Part shown: positions 17,665-26,359 of the stretch, piece by piece
Position numbering within the stretch: position 1 is the stretch's first letter
Layout of the letters: each line of letters begins with the position of its first letter
Assembly: GCA_905234695.1 (NCBI GenBank)
Contig: CAJOHZ010000008.1
Location: 41,786-94,737, forward strand
Reading direction: 5' to 3'
DNA from: an uncultured Bacteroidales bacterium
GTDB lineage: Bacteria; Bacteroidota; Bacteroidia; Bacteroidales; P3
Length of the DNA stretch: 52,952 bases
Translations under genes and position numbers: made by a program
The notes under the pieces: model-generated
Databases searched by the model: none
Told to the model about the DNA's origin: nothing
The model's input: the letters and a program-made list of their open reading frames with translations, nothing else

Positions 17665-19134
17665 CTATCTAATCAAAATCACTTTACGTGCTGGGTGGTT
17701 TCCAACCTTGACAAAATAGGTGCCAGTCTGCAACATATTGTTACTAACTAGGCGACCTTCTGTATCGTATATAAAAACCGACTCGCCATTTGCTCCTTCA
17801 ACAATGATTTTGCCGTCTTGTACAACAAATAGCATCCTATCATTCGCAATATCCGCGATACCCGCCCCTCCATCGGCGAGGAATATGGCCGTTAAATCCA
17901 CATCCTCAACAACTGCGAATGTATAAGGATTATACGTTGTTCCATTGCTCCATTGAGCGAAATGATAGCCGCTATAGGCAGTTGCTTCGAGTGTACAGGG
18001 TACTCCGTATTCAAATTGACCACCGCCAAACACATTTCCGGCAGTAATATCATTTGTCGTTGCCGTCACAGTATAGCTGTCAGGGACAAAGAATGCAGTG
18101 ATAGTTTCGTTTTGGAATTGTACTATGTAATATCTCGGATTATCAGTATTGCCGTCATTCCAATGGCTGAAATGATAGTGCTCCGACGCTATAGCAGTAA
18201 GAACTGCGGTGTCGCCGTAATGGAACTGACCTCCGCCGATTGTATAGCCCCTCGTTGTATCAGCACTTACCGCATCTACAGTGTAAACTCCGTTTGATTC
18301 AAAATAAGCATAAAGCAGACCAGTATATGGCAAATTGACAGTTATGGTGTCCAGAGTGCTTCCGTTGCCCCAATGACTGAAATGGAAACCAGAGTCAGGT
18401 GTAGCCCACAGTTTTATGCTTGAAGTTGAACAATCCACCGCCGTAAGCGAAATCTCACGATAGACATAATAGACATAATTATTATTGTATTGAATTGTAA
18501 TGTATCCTCTGTTGCGTGTGGATATGTCATTAATATACAGCGTGTGCAGAGGGGATATATATTGACTGCTATCTGTTGTTACGTGGTTTATATCAAGGAG
18601 TGGCATATCCCACGCTGATGTATAGTTTGTCTCCGAACCACATGGGACATTGATAATCGAGCGACTAGAACCGGAGAAGGTGGTTGTGGCTATCATTGGT
18701 GGAGTCGAACCTCGCATATATATAGATACATTGGCTGAATCATTTGCAAATGCATAACTACCGATTGAGGTAATGGTTGAAGGCAGGGATATACTTAGAT
18801 ATGGTTCAGAACCATAAACAACGTCATACCATGTATATCCTACATGGGCAAAGGCAGAATCTGCAATGACTGAAACGCAATACGAGTGTCCATCATGCAC
18901 AACACTGTCGGGAATAATAATATCCAGGAAACGCCACCAGTCGTCAACGAGCGTGTCCTTAAGGATATAGGGGTGATTCAGTGCAGGTCGGGTCACTGCC
19001 ACATGATTGGCGTCAATGATTGAGTAATAAATCTCATATCCGTTTCCATTGAAAGGCACGGCAGAAAAGTCTTGTGCTTTGGTGGCAATGGATAACAATA
19101 AACTAATGGCTAAAGTAAAAAGAACCTTCTTCAT
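17665..19134 (-). CDS. Exported protein with BspA-like and InlB-like repeats, T9SS type A sorting domain
   Basis: A 489-residue exported protein. Residues 1-20 are a signal peptide (MKKVLFTLAISLLLSIATKA, cleaved near KAQD). The middle has one BspA/LRR_5-like segment (LPSTITSIGSYAFAN, RGSTPPMI, VPCGSETNYTSAW). Then come three InlB-type repeats marked by GFHFSHWGNGST, YHFSHWNDGNTDNP and GYHFAQWSNGTTYNP. The C-terminus (VFIYDTEGRLVSNN, LQTGTYFVKVGNHPARKVIL) is a T9SS type A sorting domain, so the mature protein is a T9SS substrate delivered to the surface or medium. It overlaps the small upstream gene by 4 bases (ATGA), which indicates translational coupling. Ligand or function is unknown. Confidence 0.9.
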   Translation of the reverse strand: MKKVLFTLAISLLLSIATKAQDFSAVPFNGNGYEIYYSIIDANHVAVTRPALNHPYILKDTLVDDWWRFLDIIIPDSVVHDGHSYCVSVIADSAFAHVGYTWYDVVYGSEPYLSISLPSTITSIGSYAFANDSANVSIYMRGSTPPMIATTTFSGSSRSIINVPCGSETNYTSAWDMPLLDINHVTTDSSQYISPLHTLYINDISTRNRGYITIQYNNNYVYYVYREISLTAVDCSTSSIKLWATPDSGFHFSHWGNGSTLDTITVNLPYTGLLYAYFESNGVYTVDAVSADTTRGYTIGGGQFHYGDTAVLTAIASEHYHFSHWNDGNTDNPRYYIVQFQNETITAFFVPDSYTVTATTNDITAGNVFGGGQFEYGVPCTLEATAYSGYHFAQWSNGTTYNPYTFAVVEDVDLTAIFLADGGAGIADIANDRMLFVVQDGKIIVEGANGESVFIYDTEGRLVSNNMLQTGTYFVKVGNHPARKVILIR

Positions 19135-19418
19135 TTATTTGTTGCTTTTAAATGTTTCCTTAACTTGGAATAGGTCAAAGTGAGTGTGTTTTTCGGGTTG
19201 TTTTCGGTGTCGAATCCCTTGAGATTGTAGTGTCGCGTAACTGCACGGCCAATCTGTCTATTTACTTCTTGCAGGTCACCAACCTTGGCTACAATGTCAA
19301 GGTAATCGTTCATTCGCTGCCTGTCCTCCTGTATGTAGCGAAAGATGCTGTCTGTGATTTGCTCATCGAAACCGATAAGCAACTGACTAATGTAATTGTT
19401 CAATTCGGGATGTTTCAT
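19131..19418 (-). CDS. Small hypothetical protein coupled to the InlB-repeat gene
   Basis: A 95-residue, mostly helical, charged protein (FRYIQEDRQRMNDYLDIVAK, NRQIGRAVTRHYNLKG) with no signal peptide. I do not recognise the family. Its stop overlaps the start of the exported repeat protein by 4 bases, so the two are translated from one message. It lies directly downstream of a candidate structured RNA (19452-19677), which could be its leader or an independent small RNA. Confidence 0.7.
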   Translation of the reverse strand: MKHPELNNYISQLLIGFDEQITDSIFRYIQEDRQRMNDYLDIVAKVGDLQEVNRQIGRAVTRHYNLKGFDTENNPKNTLTLTYSKLRKHLKATNK

Positions 19419-19451
19419 ATTAGAATAATGATTATTATCGTTTACAGAGCA

Positions 19452-19677
19452 GACAATAAAAAGCCGTGAACTTTATCTTCTTTGTTCTAACGGAGGCTCT
19501 GGTAAACCCAATCAGCAAACAAGAAAGCTCACGGTGTCGCGAGCGTTTCCCCTTTCAGGTGCTGATTGTTTGTAAGAAATTTTACCAGAATTTCCGTTAG
19601 CACAGAAAAGCGAATACGCTTAATTATATGTCTATGTTGTCTATTCTGTCTTTATCTCATTGTTTTGTTTTTATTTC
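19452..19677 (-). ncRNA. Candidate structured RNA, rod-shaped, with competing terminator helix
   Basis: On the minus strand the sequence folds into a long rod. An outer 20-bp helix pairs 19581-19600 with 19487-19506 (three imperfect positions). There is an asymmetric bulge of 13 against 3 nt, then a perfect 8-bp helix (19560-19567 with 19510-19517, AAUCAGCA/UGCUGAUU), and a 5-bp GAAAG/CUUUC helix. A 7-bp apical hairpin (19527-19544) closes with a G-U pair that is only possible on this strand. A second set of pairings (19518-19534 with 19464-19486, CCGUGAGCUUU/AAAGUUCACGG) uses part of the apical region and is followed by CUUUUUAUU, as in a terminator. A TATCTTTG -7 box lies just upstream. The rod with a side bubble recalls 6S RNA, but I cannot confirm a family. 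It could instead be a regulated 5' leader of the gene at 19418. Confidence 0.5.
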
Positions 19678-19683
19678 CGACTG

Positions 19684-19691
19684 CAAAGATA
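19684..19691 (-). promoter_or_regulatory. Putative -7 box for the structured RNA
   Basis: The minus strand reads TATCTTTG, matching TAnnTTTG, 16 bases beyond the stop of the DinD-like gene and about 85 bases before the outer helix of the structured RNA. No clear TTTG box is found at the usual distance upstream. Confidence 0.5.
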
Positions 19692-19707
19692 CAAATCTTT
19701 ATTAATA

Positions 19708-20568
19708 TTATTCTATTTTTTTCACTTCTGCATCTTCTGTGGGCAGCAGATAGTCGGAGGCTCGTTCTCGAGAGATGACGCTGTGGCCTATCTGCTTTTC
19801 AACCTCCTCACGTGCCACCTTCGCGGCTTTTCCGCCGCTTTGCGCCACCTGTTTGTTCTCTTTCATCGTCCTGGGGTTGCGGTTGCGGGAAATCTCGGTG
19901 GTGGCGGCTTCCGCCAGCGTGTTCAGCGCCAACTCAAGGTTGGTCATGTTATCTCTTAGGTTCTCTTTGGTCAAACTCTTGTACCGTTTGTATTCCCCGG
20001 TGGTCATACCGCTCCACGCTTTGGTGAGGATATTGGTAAGGACGGCAAAGTCTTTCTGCTCTTTAACACCCGAACGTTCCCATTCGTCGGTAAGTGCCTT
20101 GCGAGTGCGGATGGACTTGAGGCGGTTCTCAATCCACTTGTCACTGTAACCCTGCCGACGATAATCCTCCACTGCCATCTGGAACGTCAACTCGGGGTCA
20201 ATCATCTGGTCGATACGCTGCGCACCCACCTCGGAGAGCCACCGTTTGATAGGCTCAGCCTTCTTGGACGGAATGGATTGGATGATGCGCAACGTCTGCT
20301 CTAAATCGGCCACATCCGTAGCACGATTCTTTCCGTCCGCAGCAGGTAATTTCAACTGCTTACAATTTGTAAGCAGTTCATCGGCTCCTTCCTCTTTCAG
20401 GCGTTTCTTGAGCACAGCCCAGTAGGTGCTCGCTTTGCGGGGCGTGGGTTGCTCGGTCAAAATCTGTACCACATCCACTATGGAGAAGTAGTACTTCTCC
20501 TCCTCCTCGTTCCAAGCCATTCTAACCTGCGAGCCTTCAAAAAGTTGTATGGCGTTCTGCTGTGTCAT
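19708..20568 (-). CDS. DinD-like protein with BRO-N domain
   Basis: A 286-residue protein. Residues 1-100 or so look like a BRO-N/antirepressor domain (IQLFEGSQVRMAWNEEEEKY, FSIVDVVQILTEQPTPRKAS, YWAVLKKRL). The rest matches the DNA damage-inducible protein D layout (WLSEVGAQRIDQMIDPELTF, RRQGYSDKWIENRLKSIRTR, LTDEWERSG, FAVLTNILTKAWSGMTTGEY), and ends with EEVEKQIGHSVISRERASDY. DinD of E. coli is SOS-induced and inhibits RecA filament activity. Relatives in Bacteroidota are common in accessory DNA, and their role is unproven. It starts 15 bases after the small helical gene at 20584, so it may be read through from glnS. Confidence 0.82.
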   Translation of the reverse strand: MTQQNAIQLFEGSQVRMAWNEEEEKYYFSIVDVVQILTEQPTPRKASTYWAVLKKRLKEEGADELLTNCKQLKLPAADGKNRATDVADLEQTLRIIQSIPSKKAEPIKRWLSEVGAQRIDQMIDPELTFQMAVEDYRRQGYSDKWIENRLKSIRTRKALTDEWERSGVKEQKDFAVLTNILTKAWSGMTTGEYKRYKSLTKENLRDNMTNLELALNTLAEAATTEISRNRNPRTMKENKQVAQSGGKAAKVAREEVEKQIGHSVISRERASDYLLPTEDAEVKKIE

Positions 20569-20583
20569 TAGTTTCCTATTGTT

Positions 20584-20931
20584 TTACCGCATGCAAAAAG
20601 CAAAAACATCGAAATACCGCTGCATGGCATTGGGCTCGGTTTGATAGATGTTCTTGCCGTAGTAGTAATCGGCCATAACCTCGTAGAGGCGGCACAGTTC
20701 CTTCAAGCCGGCGCGGTTCTTGTTGGCATCGATGGTAAGCGACACCAGTTCCAACGCTCGGTCGGCGGCACGGTGACATTGTTCCTCGTTGCCTTTGGCC
20801 TTCCAGCGGTTGGCACGCGACACCTCACTGCCGATGTTCAGCATCTGCTCGGCCAGCGACATCTGTGCCCACCGGCCAGCAGCCAAGTCCTTATGTTGGA
20901 ACTCCATCGTCAACATGGCAGCAAATGACAT
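20584..20931 (-). CDS. Small helical hypothetical protein overlapping the glnS stop
   Basis: A 115-residue helical protein starting [20 protein letters not shown] and continuing RWAQMSLAEQMLNIGSEVSR, then RALELVSLTIDANKN and ending YFDVFAFCMR. It resembles a family of short conserved hypothetical proteins of several phyla that keep the SLAEQMxNIGSEVxRA signature. I know no function for it. The start chosen is the ATG at 20931: it overlaps the glnS stop by one base (TAATG), a typical coupled junction. The longer reading frame upstream runs into glnS and gives an Arg/Pro-rich shadow. A helical bundle seems likely from the heptad pattern. Confidence 0.75.
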   Translation of the reverse strand: MSFAAMLTMEFQHKDLAAGRWAQMSLAEQMLNIGSEVSRANRWKAKGNEEQCHRAADRALELVSLTIDANKNRAGLKELCRLYEVMADYYYGKNIYQTEPNAMQRYFDVFAFCMR

Positions 20932-22616
20932 TACTTGATTTTCGCCCAGCTGTCTTTGAGGGTGCAGCTGCGGTTGAAGACCAGATGCTCCGGTGTGCTG
21001 TCTGGGTCGGTGCAGAAGTAGCCCATGCGCTCGAACTGGTAGCGGGCGGGCTCTGGAATGCCCTTGTCGTCGACGCCCATGCGGGCCTCCGCCAGCGAGG
21101 GTTCGCACTTGGCGGTCACCACCCGTAGGCTGTCGGGGTTCAGGTTGTCGAGGAAGGTTTTCCCCTCTTCCACATCGTCGGGACTTTCGACGGCGAAGAG
21201 GCGGTCGAACAGGCGCACTTCGGCATCGATGGCGTGCTTGGCGCTCACCCAGTGCAGGGTGCCCTTCACCTTGCGGCCGTCGGGGGCGTCGCCGCCACGG
21301 GTGGCGGGGTCGTAGGTGCAGCGGATGCAGGTGATGTTGCCCTCGGCATCCTTCTCCACGCTCTGGGCGGTGACGAAGTAGGCGTAGCGCAGGCGCACCT
21401 CGCGGCCCAGCGACAGACGGAAGTATTTCTTGGGGGCCACCTCCATGAAGTCCTCACGCTCGATATACAGCTCGCGGCTGAAGGGCACCTTGCGGGTGCC
21501 GTCGGCGGGGTTCTCGGGGTTGTTGACGGCATCGAGCCACTCTTCCTGCTCCTCGGGGTAGTTGTCTATCACCACGCGGACGGGGTCCAGCACCGCCATG
21601 CGGCGGGGAGCCACCTGGTTCAAGTGGTCGCGCAGGCTGTTCTCCAGTCGCACATAGTCGATAATGTTGTCGCGCTTGGCCACGCCGATGTCTTCACAGA
21701 AATTGCGGATGCTCTCGGCTGTGTAGCCTCGGCGGCGGAAGCCGCAGATGGTCGGCATCCGGGGGTCGTCCCAGCCGGAGACGTAGTGTTCCTTGACCAG
21801 CTGCAACAGTTTGCGCTTGCTCATCACCGTGTAGTTGATGTTCAGCCGGGCAAACTCATACTGGTGGCTGGGCCAGATGCTCAGTTGGGCGATGAACCAG
21901 TCATACAGCGGACGGTGGATGTCGAACTCCAGCGTGCAGATGCTATGGGTGATGTGCTCGATGCTGTCGCTCTGACCGTGGGCGTAGTCGTACATCGGGT
22001 AGATGCACCACTTGTTGCCTGTGCGGTGGTGTTCGGCGTGCAGGATGCGGTACATGATGGGGTCGCGGAACTGCATATTGGGGTGTGCCATGTCGATTTT
22101 GGCGCGCAGCACCTTGCTGCCGTCCTCGAACTCGCCGTTGCGCATCCGTTCGAAGAGGTCCAGATTCTCCTCCACCGTGCGGTCGCGGTAGGGGCTGTTC
22201 TTGCCAGGCTCGGTGACGGTGCCGCGGCCTGCGCGGATTTCCTCCTGTGTCTGGTCATCAACGTATGCAAGCCCCTTCTTGATGAGCATCACGGCCCATT
22301 CATACAACTGCTCGAAATAGTCGCTGGCATAATGCACGCCGGCCCACTCGAAACCCAGCCAGCGGATGTCCTGCTGGATGGAATCCACATACTCGGTGTC
22401 CTCCTTCACGGGGTTGGTGTCGTCGAAGCGCAGGTTGGTCTTGCCGCCATACTTCTTGGCGAGGCCGAAATTGAGGCAAATCGACTTGGCGTGGCCGATA
22501 TGCAGGTATCCGTTAGGCTCGGGGGGAAAGCGAGTCAGAATGCTTTTATAGGTGCCCTCGCGGAGCCCCTCTTCGATGATTTCCTCCAAAAAGTTGAGAT
22601 TCTGTTTTTCTTCCAT
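20931..22616 (-). CDS. glnS: Glutaminyl-tRNA synthetase
   Basis: A class I aminoacyl-tRNA synthetase of 561 residues, a normal length for GlnRS. The HIGH-type motif lies in [17 protein letters not shown] and the KMSKS-type motif in [13 protein letters not shown]. Other GlnRS hallmarks are [13 protein letters not shown], the specific [20 protein letters not shown] stretch, and a C-terminal beta-barrel anticodon-binding region ([31 protein letters not shown]). It charges tRNA-Gln directly, so this organism does not rely only on the GatCAB route for Gln-tRNA. The next gene starts on its stop codon. Confidence 0.97.
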   Translation of the reverse strand: MEEKQNLNFLEEIIEEGLREGTYKSILTRFPPEPNGYLHIGHAKSICLNFGLAKKYGGKTNLRFDDTNPVKEDTEYVDSIQQDIRWLGFEWAGVHYASDYFEQLYEWAVMLIKKGLAYVDDQTQEEIRAGRGTVTEPGKNSPYRDRTVEENLDLFERMRNGEFEDGSKVLRAKIDMAHPNMQFRDPIMYRILHAEHHRTGNKWCIYPMYDYAHGQSDSIEHITHSICTLEFDIHRPLYDWFIAQLSIWPSHQYEFARLNINYTVMSKRKLLQLVKEHYVSGWDDPRMPTICGFRRRGYTAESIRNFCEDIGVAKRDNIIDYVRLENSLRDHLNQVAPRRMAVLDPVRVVIDNYPEEQEEWLDAVNNPENPADGTRKVPFSRELYIEREDFMEVAPKKYFRLSLGREVRLRYAYFVTAQSVEKDAEGNITCIRCTYDPATRGGDAPDGRKVKGTLHWVSAKHAIDAEVRLFDRLFAVESPDDVEEGKTFLDNLNPDSLRVVTAKCEPSLAEARMGVDDKGIPEPARYQFERMGYFCTDPDSTPEHLVFNRSCTLKDSWAKIK

Positions 22617-22675
22617 TGTTACAATGCGCTCATTATATTGTTATTATATAATATGCTCACAAAGAGCCTATCGTG

Positions 22676-22683
22676 CAAAGATA
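22676..22683 (-). promoter_or_regulatory. Putative -7 box of glnS
   Basis: The minus strand reads TATCTTTG, a perfect TAnnTTTG match, about 60 bases before the glnS start codon. The region around -33 is T-rich (TTTTTTTCG) rather than a clean TTTG. Confidence 0.6.
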
Positions 22684-22749
22684 CGAAAAAAATCCGATGT
22701 GGACAGCCTTTTTTTGCTTCTCAGTGACGGGGAAAGAAACAAGGAGCGT

Positions 22750-23541
22750 TTATTGGCTCACCTCGTAGGCGGTGCCATCGGTGGCAACAAGGGTGTTGGA
22801 GAAAATGCTGCAAGCCTCTTCAATCAGTGGCGCAGGGTCTTTGAAACGGGCGCTGATATGGGTCAGTAACAACTGTTTCGCCCCGGATTTGAGGGCGAGG
22901 GTAGCGGCTTGGCTGGCGGTGCAGTGCAACTTCTCTGCAGCCACGGAGGCGAACGCATTGTTGAAGGTGCTTTCGACGCACAGCAGGTTGACGTTCTGTA
23001 TGTAGGGAAGGATTTCTTCGGTGTAGGCGGTATCGGTGCAGTAGGCGTAACGGCGGGCGGGGTTCTTGCCGCGGGGGATTTCTTCGATGAGGTAGCCGTA
23101 GGTAGGTACCGAGTGGACGAGGGGGAAGGCGTGGATGCGGCACCGGGAGTTCTCGAACAGGCAAAGGCATCCTTCGGTATGGGTGAGTTCGTGGTAGTGT
23201 ATCTCGAAGTCGAGGTGGCTTCCGGCAGTGCTGAGCAGGGTTTCCATGGCCGCGCGGATGCCGGCGGGGGCGAAGATGTCAACGGGTTCGGTGCGGCCGC
23301 AGAGGTGCATGCTGCTGACCAGTCCGGGCAGGCCGAAGAGGTGGTCGCCGTGGAGATGGGTGATGCAGATGGTGGAGAGGGACTGCAACCGCTGGCGATA
23401 GACGCGCACCTGTGTTTGTGTGCCTTCGCCGCAGTCCAACAGGATGCGGAAGCCGTTGATGTTGACTACCTGTGCGCTGCAGTGTCTGGCACAGGTGGGC
23501 AGGGCGGCGCCGGAACCGAGAACGGTGACGTAGAAGTTCAT
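22750..23541 (-). CDS. rnz: Ribonuclease Z, shortened form
   Basis: A metallo-beta-lactamase-fold tRNA 3' processing endonuclease. The metal site is HLHGDHLFGLPG at about residues 62-73, with the upstream LLDCGEGTQTQ and downstream HSVPTYGY, AYCTDTAYTEE and LLLTHISARF motifs in family order. It is 263 residues, whereas bacterial RNase Z is usually near 300. The missing stretch lies between the HSVPTYGYLIEE strand and RRYAYCTDT, where typical Bacteroidota enzymes have about 40 more residues. Metal ligands appear intact, so activity is likely. It lies last in the run symporter, DUF4831 lipoprotein, rnz, with 14 bases between it and the lipoprotein gene. Confidence 0.9.
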   Translation of the reverse strand: MNFYVTVLGSGAALPTCARHCSAQVVNINGFRILLDCGEGTQTQVRVYRQRLQSLSTICITHLHGDHLFGLPGLVSSMHLCGRTEPVDIFAPAGIRAAMETLLSTAGSHLDFEIHYHELTHTEGCLCLFENSRCRIHAFPLVHSVPTYGYLIEEIPRGKNPARRYAYCTDTAYTEEILPYIQNVNLLCVESTFNNAFASVAAEKLHCTASQAATLALKSGAKQLLLTHISARFKDPAPLIEEACSIFSNTLVATDGTAYEVSQ

Positions 23542-23555
23542 GGCGAGGCGTAGGG

Positions 23556-24701
23556 TTAGTTGTGGTAGTATATCAAGGCACCCGTGGTGGGGTCGAAGAG
23601 GGCCTTGAAACGGGTGTGGGGGAGATCCATCACGGGTCCGAATTGGGCGACGGGCAGGGTGGTCTCGTAATCAAACAACTCACACGAGAGGGTGAACTCG
23701 GCCAGCGAGGGAATCCGGTATTTGAAGTTGCGGTTGAAGCTGAGGAGAGGCGACTTGCTGTTGGCGGCGCGGCGGCGGCTGAAGCGGCGCACCTTCTGGA
23801 GCGATGGGTCGGGCCGCATGCGACACACCACGGGCATGGCACCCACATCGTCGCTGTCGCAGACCCCCTCGCTGCGCGAGAAATAGAAGAGCACCAACTC
23901 CTGCAATGTGTCGGAGGTGCGGCTGGCAGGGGCGGGGGTGAGGTAGAAATGGACGGTCTCGGTGACGGGACGTCCGATGAACTGGGCCAGCAGGTCGGCT
24001 TTCTGTTGTTCCAGCTGTTGCAGCATCTCCGCCTTGCCTTCGGTGGTGTAACGGTCGGAGACGGCGATGTCGGCCCGCATGTCTTCCAGTTCGGCAATCT
24101 CCTCGGCGGCGGCTTGTGCCCGTTGTTTGACGGAACGGTAGGATTTCTTGGTGGAGGTCATGGAGGGATGGCCAGGCTTGTCGCCGCGCACGTAGAATGT
24201 GTCGGTGCGGTCGTAGAGGTTGTAGCGGGGCATGAGTTTGTCGGTATTGGTGTTGTGGAGGGTCAGTTTGGCGGCGGGGGTATTGCCCTGCTGGATATCT
24301 TGGGCGGGTCCCAGCTCGCCGGCCACCTCCTTCGGGGTCATGCCGACGGAGCGTAGCAGATGACGGCTGTCGACTTGCACAGAGGTGCCGCGAGGGTTGA
24401 CGAGGTAGTAGTTCTCGGGGTCGGCACTGACGGTGTAACTCACATCGATATTAGTGACATGGTAGGGTTTGTCGGTCTCGAAGTTGTCAAGGGCCAGCAT
24501 GTCGGCGGCGTAGTCGCTGTAGATGGCGTCGGTGAGGTCGTAATATTGATAGGTGAGGTCGACGCAGATGCGGGTGACGGGCAGCGCGTAGAACATGCCA
24601 CCTTTGTTGATGCGGCTCTGAGAACCCGAGACAGACTTGACACTGTAGCATCCTGCGCAGAACGCAAGGGCGGCGACGGATAGGAGGATTTTTCTGTACA
24701 T
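23556..24701 (-). CDS. DUF4831 family lipoprotein
   Basis: A 381-residue envelope protein. The N-terminus (MYRKILLSVAALAFCAGC) is a signal sequence ending at a cysteine, so it is probably a lipoprotein although the lipobox (CAGC) is weak. The body matches DUF4831: MFYALPVTRICVDLTY, NYYLVNPRGTSVQVDSRHLL, a coiled-coil-like stretch RAQAAAEEIAELEDMRADIA, and the C-terminal segment YRIPSLAEFTLSCELFDYET. The family is conserved in Bacteroidota without a known function. It sits between the symporter gene (21-base gap) and rnz on the same strand. Confidence 0.85.
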   Translation of the reverse strand: MYRKILLSVAALAFCAGCYSVKSVSGSQSRINKGGMFYALPVTRICVDLTYQYYDLTDAIYSDYAADMLALDNFETDKPYHVTNIDVSYTVSADPENYYLVNPRGTSVQVDSRHLLRSVGMTPKEVAGELGPAQDIQQGNTPAAKLTLHNTNTDKLMPRYNLYDRTDTFYVRGDKPGHPSMTSTKKSYRSVKQRAQAAAEEIAELEDMRADIAVSDRYTTEGKAEMLQQLEQQKADLLAQFIGRPVTETVHFYLTPAPASRTSDTLQELVLFYFSRSEGVCDSDDVGAMPVVCRMRPDPSLQKVRRFSRRRAANSKSPLLSFNRNFKYRIPSLAEFTLSCELFDYETTLPVAQFGPVMDLPHTRFKALFDPTTGALIYYHN

Positions 24702-24722
24702 GAGTATAGGATTGGGGGAAAA

Positions 24723-26222
24723 TTAATGGGTAGGGGCGCCGGCCTCGCGGTTTGCAGGACGGCTGGCGGCCAGCAGGCCGAGGAATGTAAGGAGGCCGTT
24801 CAGAAGCAGTATCTCAAACCCGAAGTGGTAGCCAGTCCACACGGGCATGTAGAGTTTGAGAAAGTAGCACGCCACAGGCGAGAGCACGGCGATGAAGGGC
24901 ACCCATCCGTCGCGCACGCGGCGGCGGGAGAAGAGTCCGAAGGTGTAGAGGCCCAGCAGTGGCCCGTAGGTGAATCCCGCCACGTCGAATACGGTGTCGA
25001 TAAGCGACTGGGTATGGAAGGGGCGGAAGGCGATGATGACCAGCAGGTATAGAAGTGCAAAAACCACGTGTACCAGTCTTCGGGTCCGGAGTTCATGGGT
25101 TCTGGATTTCTTGTCAAAGCCTAGGAAATCGTAGCAGAAAGTGGTGGTGAGGGCAGTGAGGGTGCCGTCGGCCGAGCTGTAGCCAGCAGCCACCATGCCT
25201 AGCACGAAGCATACGGCCGTAAAGCCGCTCAGCGAGAATGCCACCGACGGGAATATCTTGTCGGGCACTACGTTTCCGGCCTCGTTCACGGGAAGGGCGA
25301 AGCCCGTCTGCCCGGCGTATGCCAGCAGCGCGGCTCCGAGGCAGAGGAAGAGGATGTTGACCACGATGAAGAGCAGCGAGGAGGTCATCACATTCTTCTG
25401 TGCGTCGCGGAGCGACTTGCAGGTGAGATTCTTCTGCATCATGTCTTGGTCCAGGCCCGTCATGGTGATGGTGATGAACATGCCGCTGAGCACCTGCTTG
25501 ACCCAGAATTTTGGGGCTGTGGGGTCGGTCTCCCACATGCGGGTGTACCCCTTGTCGGCCGACACTTTCAGCAGTTCGCCCAAACTCATGTCGAGGTTGT
25601 TGAGGATGGCCACTACTGTGGCCACGGCGGCCAGCAGCAGGAAGGTGGTCTGCAGCGTATCGGTCCACACCACCGTCTTGATGCCGCTCCGGAAGGTGTA
25701 TAACAATATGATGGCGATGAATACCACTGCGGGCACCCAGAAGGGAATCCCCCAGGCTCGGAATACGAACTCGTAGAGCACGAATACCACTAGATACATC
25801 CTCAAGGCCGACCCCAGTAAGCGCGAGAGTATGAAAAAGATGGCTCCCGTCTTCTCGGAGGCTACGCCGAAACGTTGGTTGAGGTAGGTGTATATCGAAG
25901 TGAGGTTGAGCCTGTAGTAGAGCGGAAGCAGCACGAGGGCAATGACGGCATAGCCCAGCACATAACCGAATACCATCGGCATGTAAGTCCATGCTCCGCC
26001 GTGCAATTGGTCCGGTGCCACATAGACACCACCGGGTACCGACATGAAGGTCACTCCCGACAGGGAGGCCCCTATCATGCCGTAGGCCACCACGGGCCAG
26101 GGCGATTTGCGCTGGCCGCGGAAGAAAGCGTCGTTGCCAGCGCTGCGACGCGAGGAAAACCACATGACCACGAAAAGCAGCAGTGTGTAGACGAGGAAGC
26201 AGATGAGAATGGTGGTCTCCAT
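24723..26222 (-). CDS. Sodium:solute symporter (SSS family)
   Basis: A polytopic inner-membrane transporter of 499 residues with about 13 hydrophobic segments. It starts METTILICFLVYTLLLFVVM, then FFRGQRKSPWPVVAYGMIGA and SLSGVTFMSVPG, the sodium-symporter signature region of Bacteroidota SSS proteins. Later segments include YRLNLTSIYTYLNQRFG and GLDQDMMQKNLTCKS. The substrate cannot be read; relatives move sugars, sialic acid or amino acids with Na+. The frame is open a further 32 codons upstream, but the ATG at 26222 gives the normal N-terminus and follows a good -7 box (26250-26257). It is probably the first gene of the operon with the DUF4831 lipoprotein and rnz. Confidence 0.92.
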   Translation of the reverse strand: METTILICFLVYTLLLFVVMWFSSRRSAGNDAFFRGQRKSPWPVVAYGMIGASLSGVTFMSVPGGVYVAPDQLHGGAWTYMPMVFGYVLGYAVIALVLLPLYYRLNLTSIYTYLNQRFGVASEKTGAIFFILSRLLGSALRMYLVVFVLYEFVFRAWGIPFWVPAVVFIAIILLYTFRSGIKTVVWTDTLQTTFLLLAAVATVVAILNNLDMSLGELLKVSADKGYTRMWETDPTAPKFWVKQVLSGMFITITMTGLDQDMMQKNLTCKSLRDAQKNVMTSSLLFIVVNILFLCLGAALLAYAGQTGFALPVNEAGNVVPDKIFPSVAFSLSGFTAVCFVLGMVAAGYSSADGTLTALTTTFCYDFLGFDKKSRTHELRTRRLVHVVFALLYLLVIIAFRPFHTQSLIDTVFDVAGFTYGPLLGLYTFGLFSRRRVRDGWVPFIAVLSPVACYFLKLYMPVWTGYHFGFEILLLNGLLTFLGLLAASRPANREAGAPTH

Positions 26223-26249
26223 GGGGTGTTTTTTACATTTTTTGGCGTG

Positions 26250-26257
26250 CAAAAATA
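26250..26257 (-). promoter_or_regulatory. Putative -7 box of the symporter operon
   Basis: The minus strand reads TATTTTTG (TAnnTTTG), 28 bases before the symporter ATG. It is arranged back to back with the plus-strand box at 26288-26295, making this a compact divergent promoter region. Confidence 0.55.
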
Positions 26258-26287
26258 CTAAAAATTTCCCATTTCCGTTTTTTTTTG

Positions 26288-26295
26288 TAACTTTG
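26288..26295 (+). promoter_or_regulatory. Putative -7 box of the 26360 gene
   Basis: TAACTTTG matches TAnnTTTG and lies 64 bases before the ATG at 26360. The sequence 19-21 bases upstream is TTTCC-like, a weak -33 box. Confidence 0.55.
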
Positions 26296-26359
26296 AAGTC
26301 CCGAAAGTGTGCCCGCAAGTCGCGGGTAATGGGTGAAAAGTTTTGGAATAAAGTAAGTT

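Noticed and set aside
19452..19677. Naming the structured RNA as 6S RNA
   Set aside because: The rod shape with an asymmetric bubble fits, but I cannot match a family consensus by eye and the terminator-like alternative fold also fits a gene leader.
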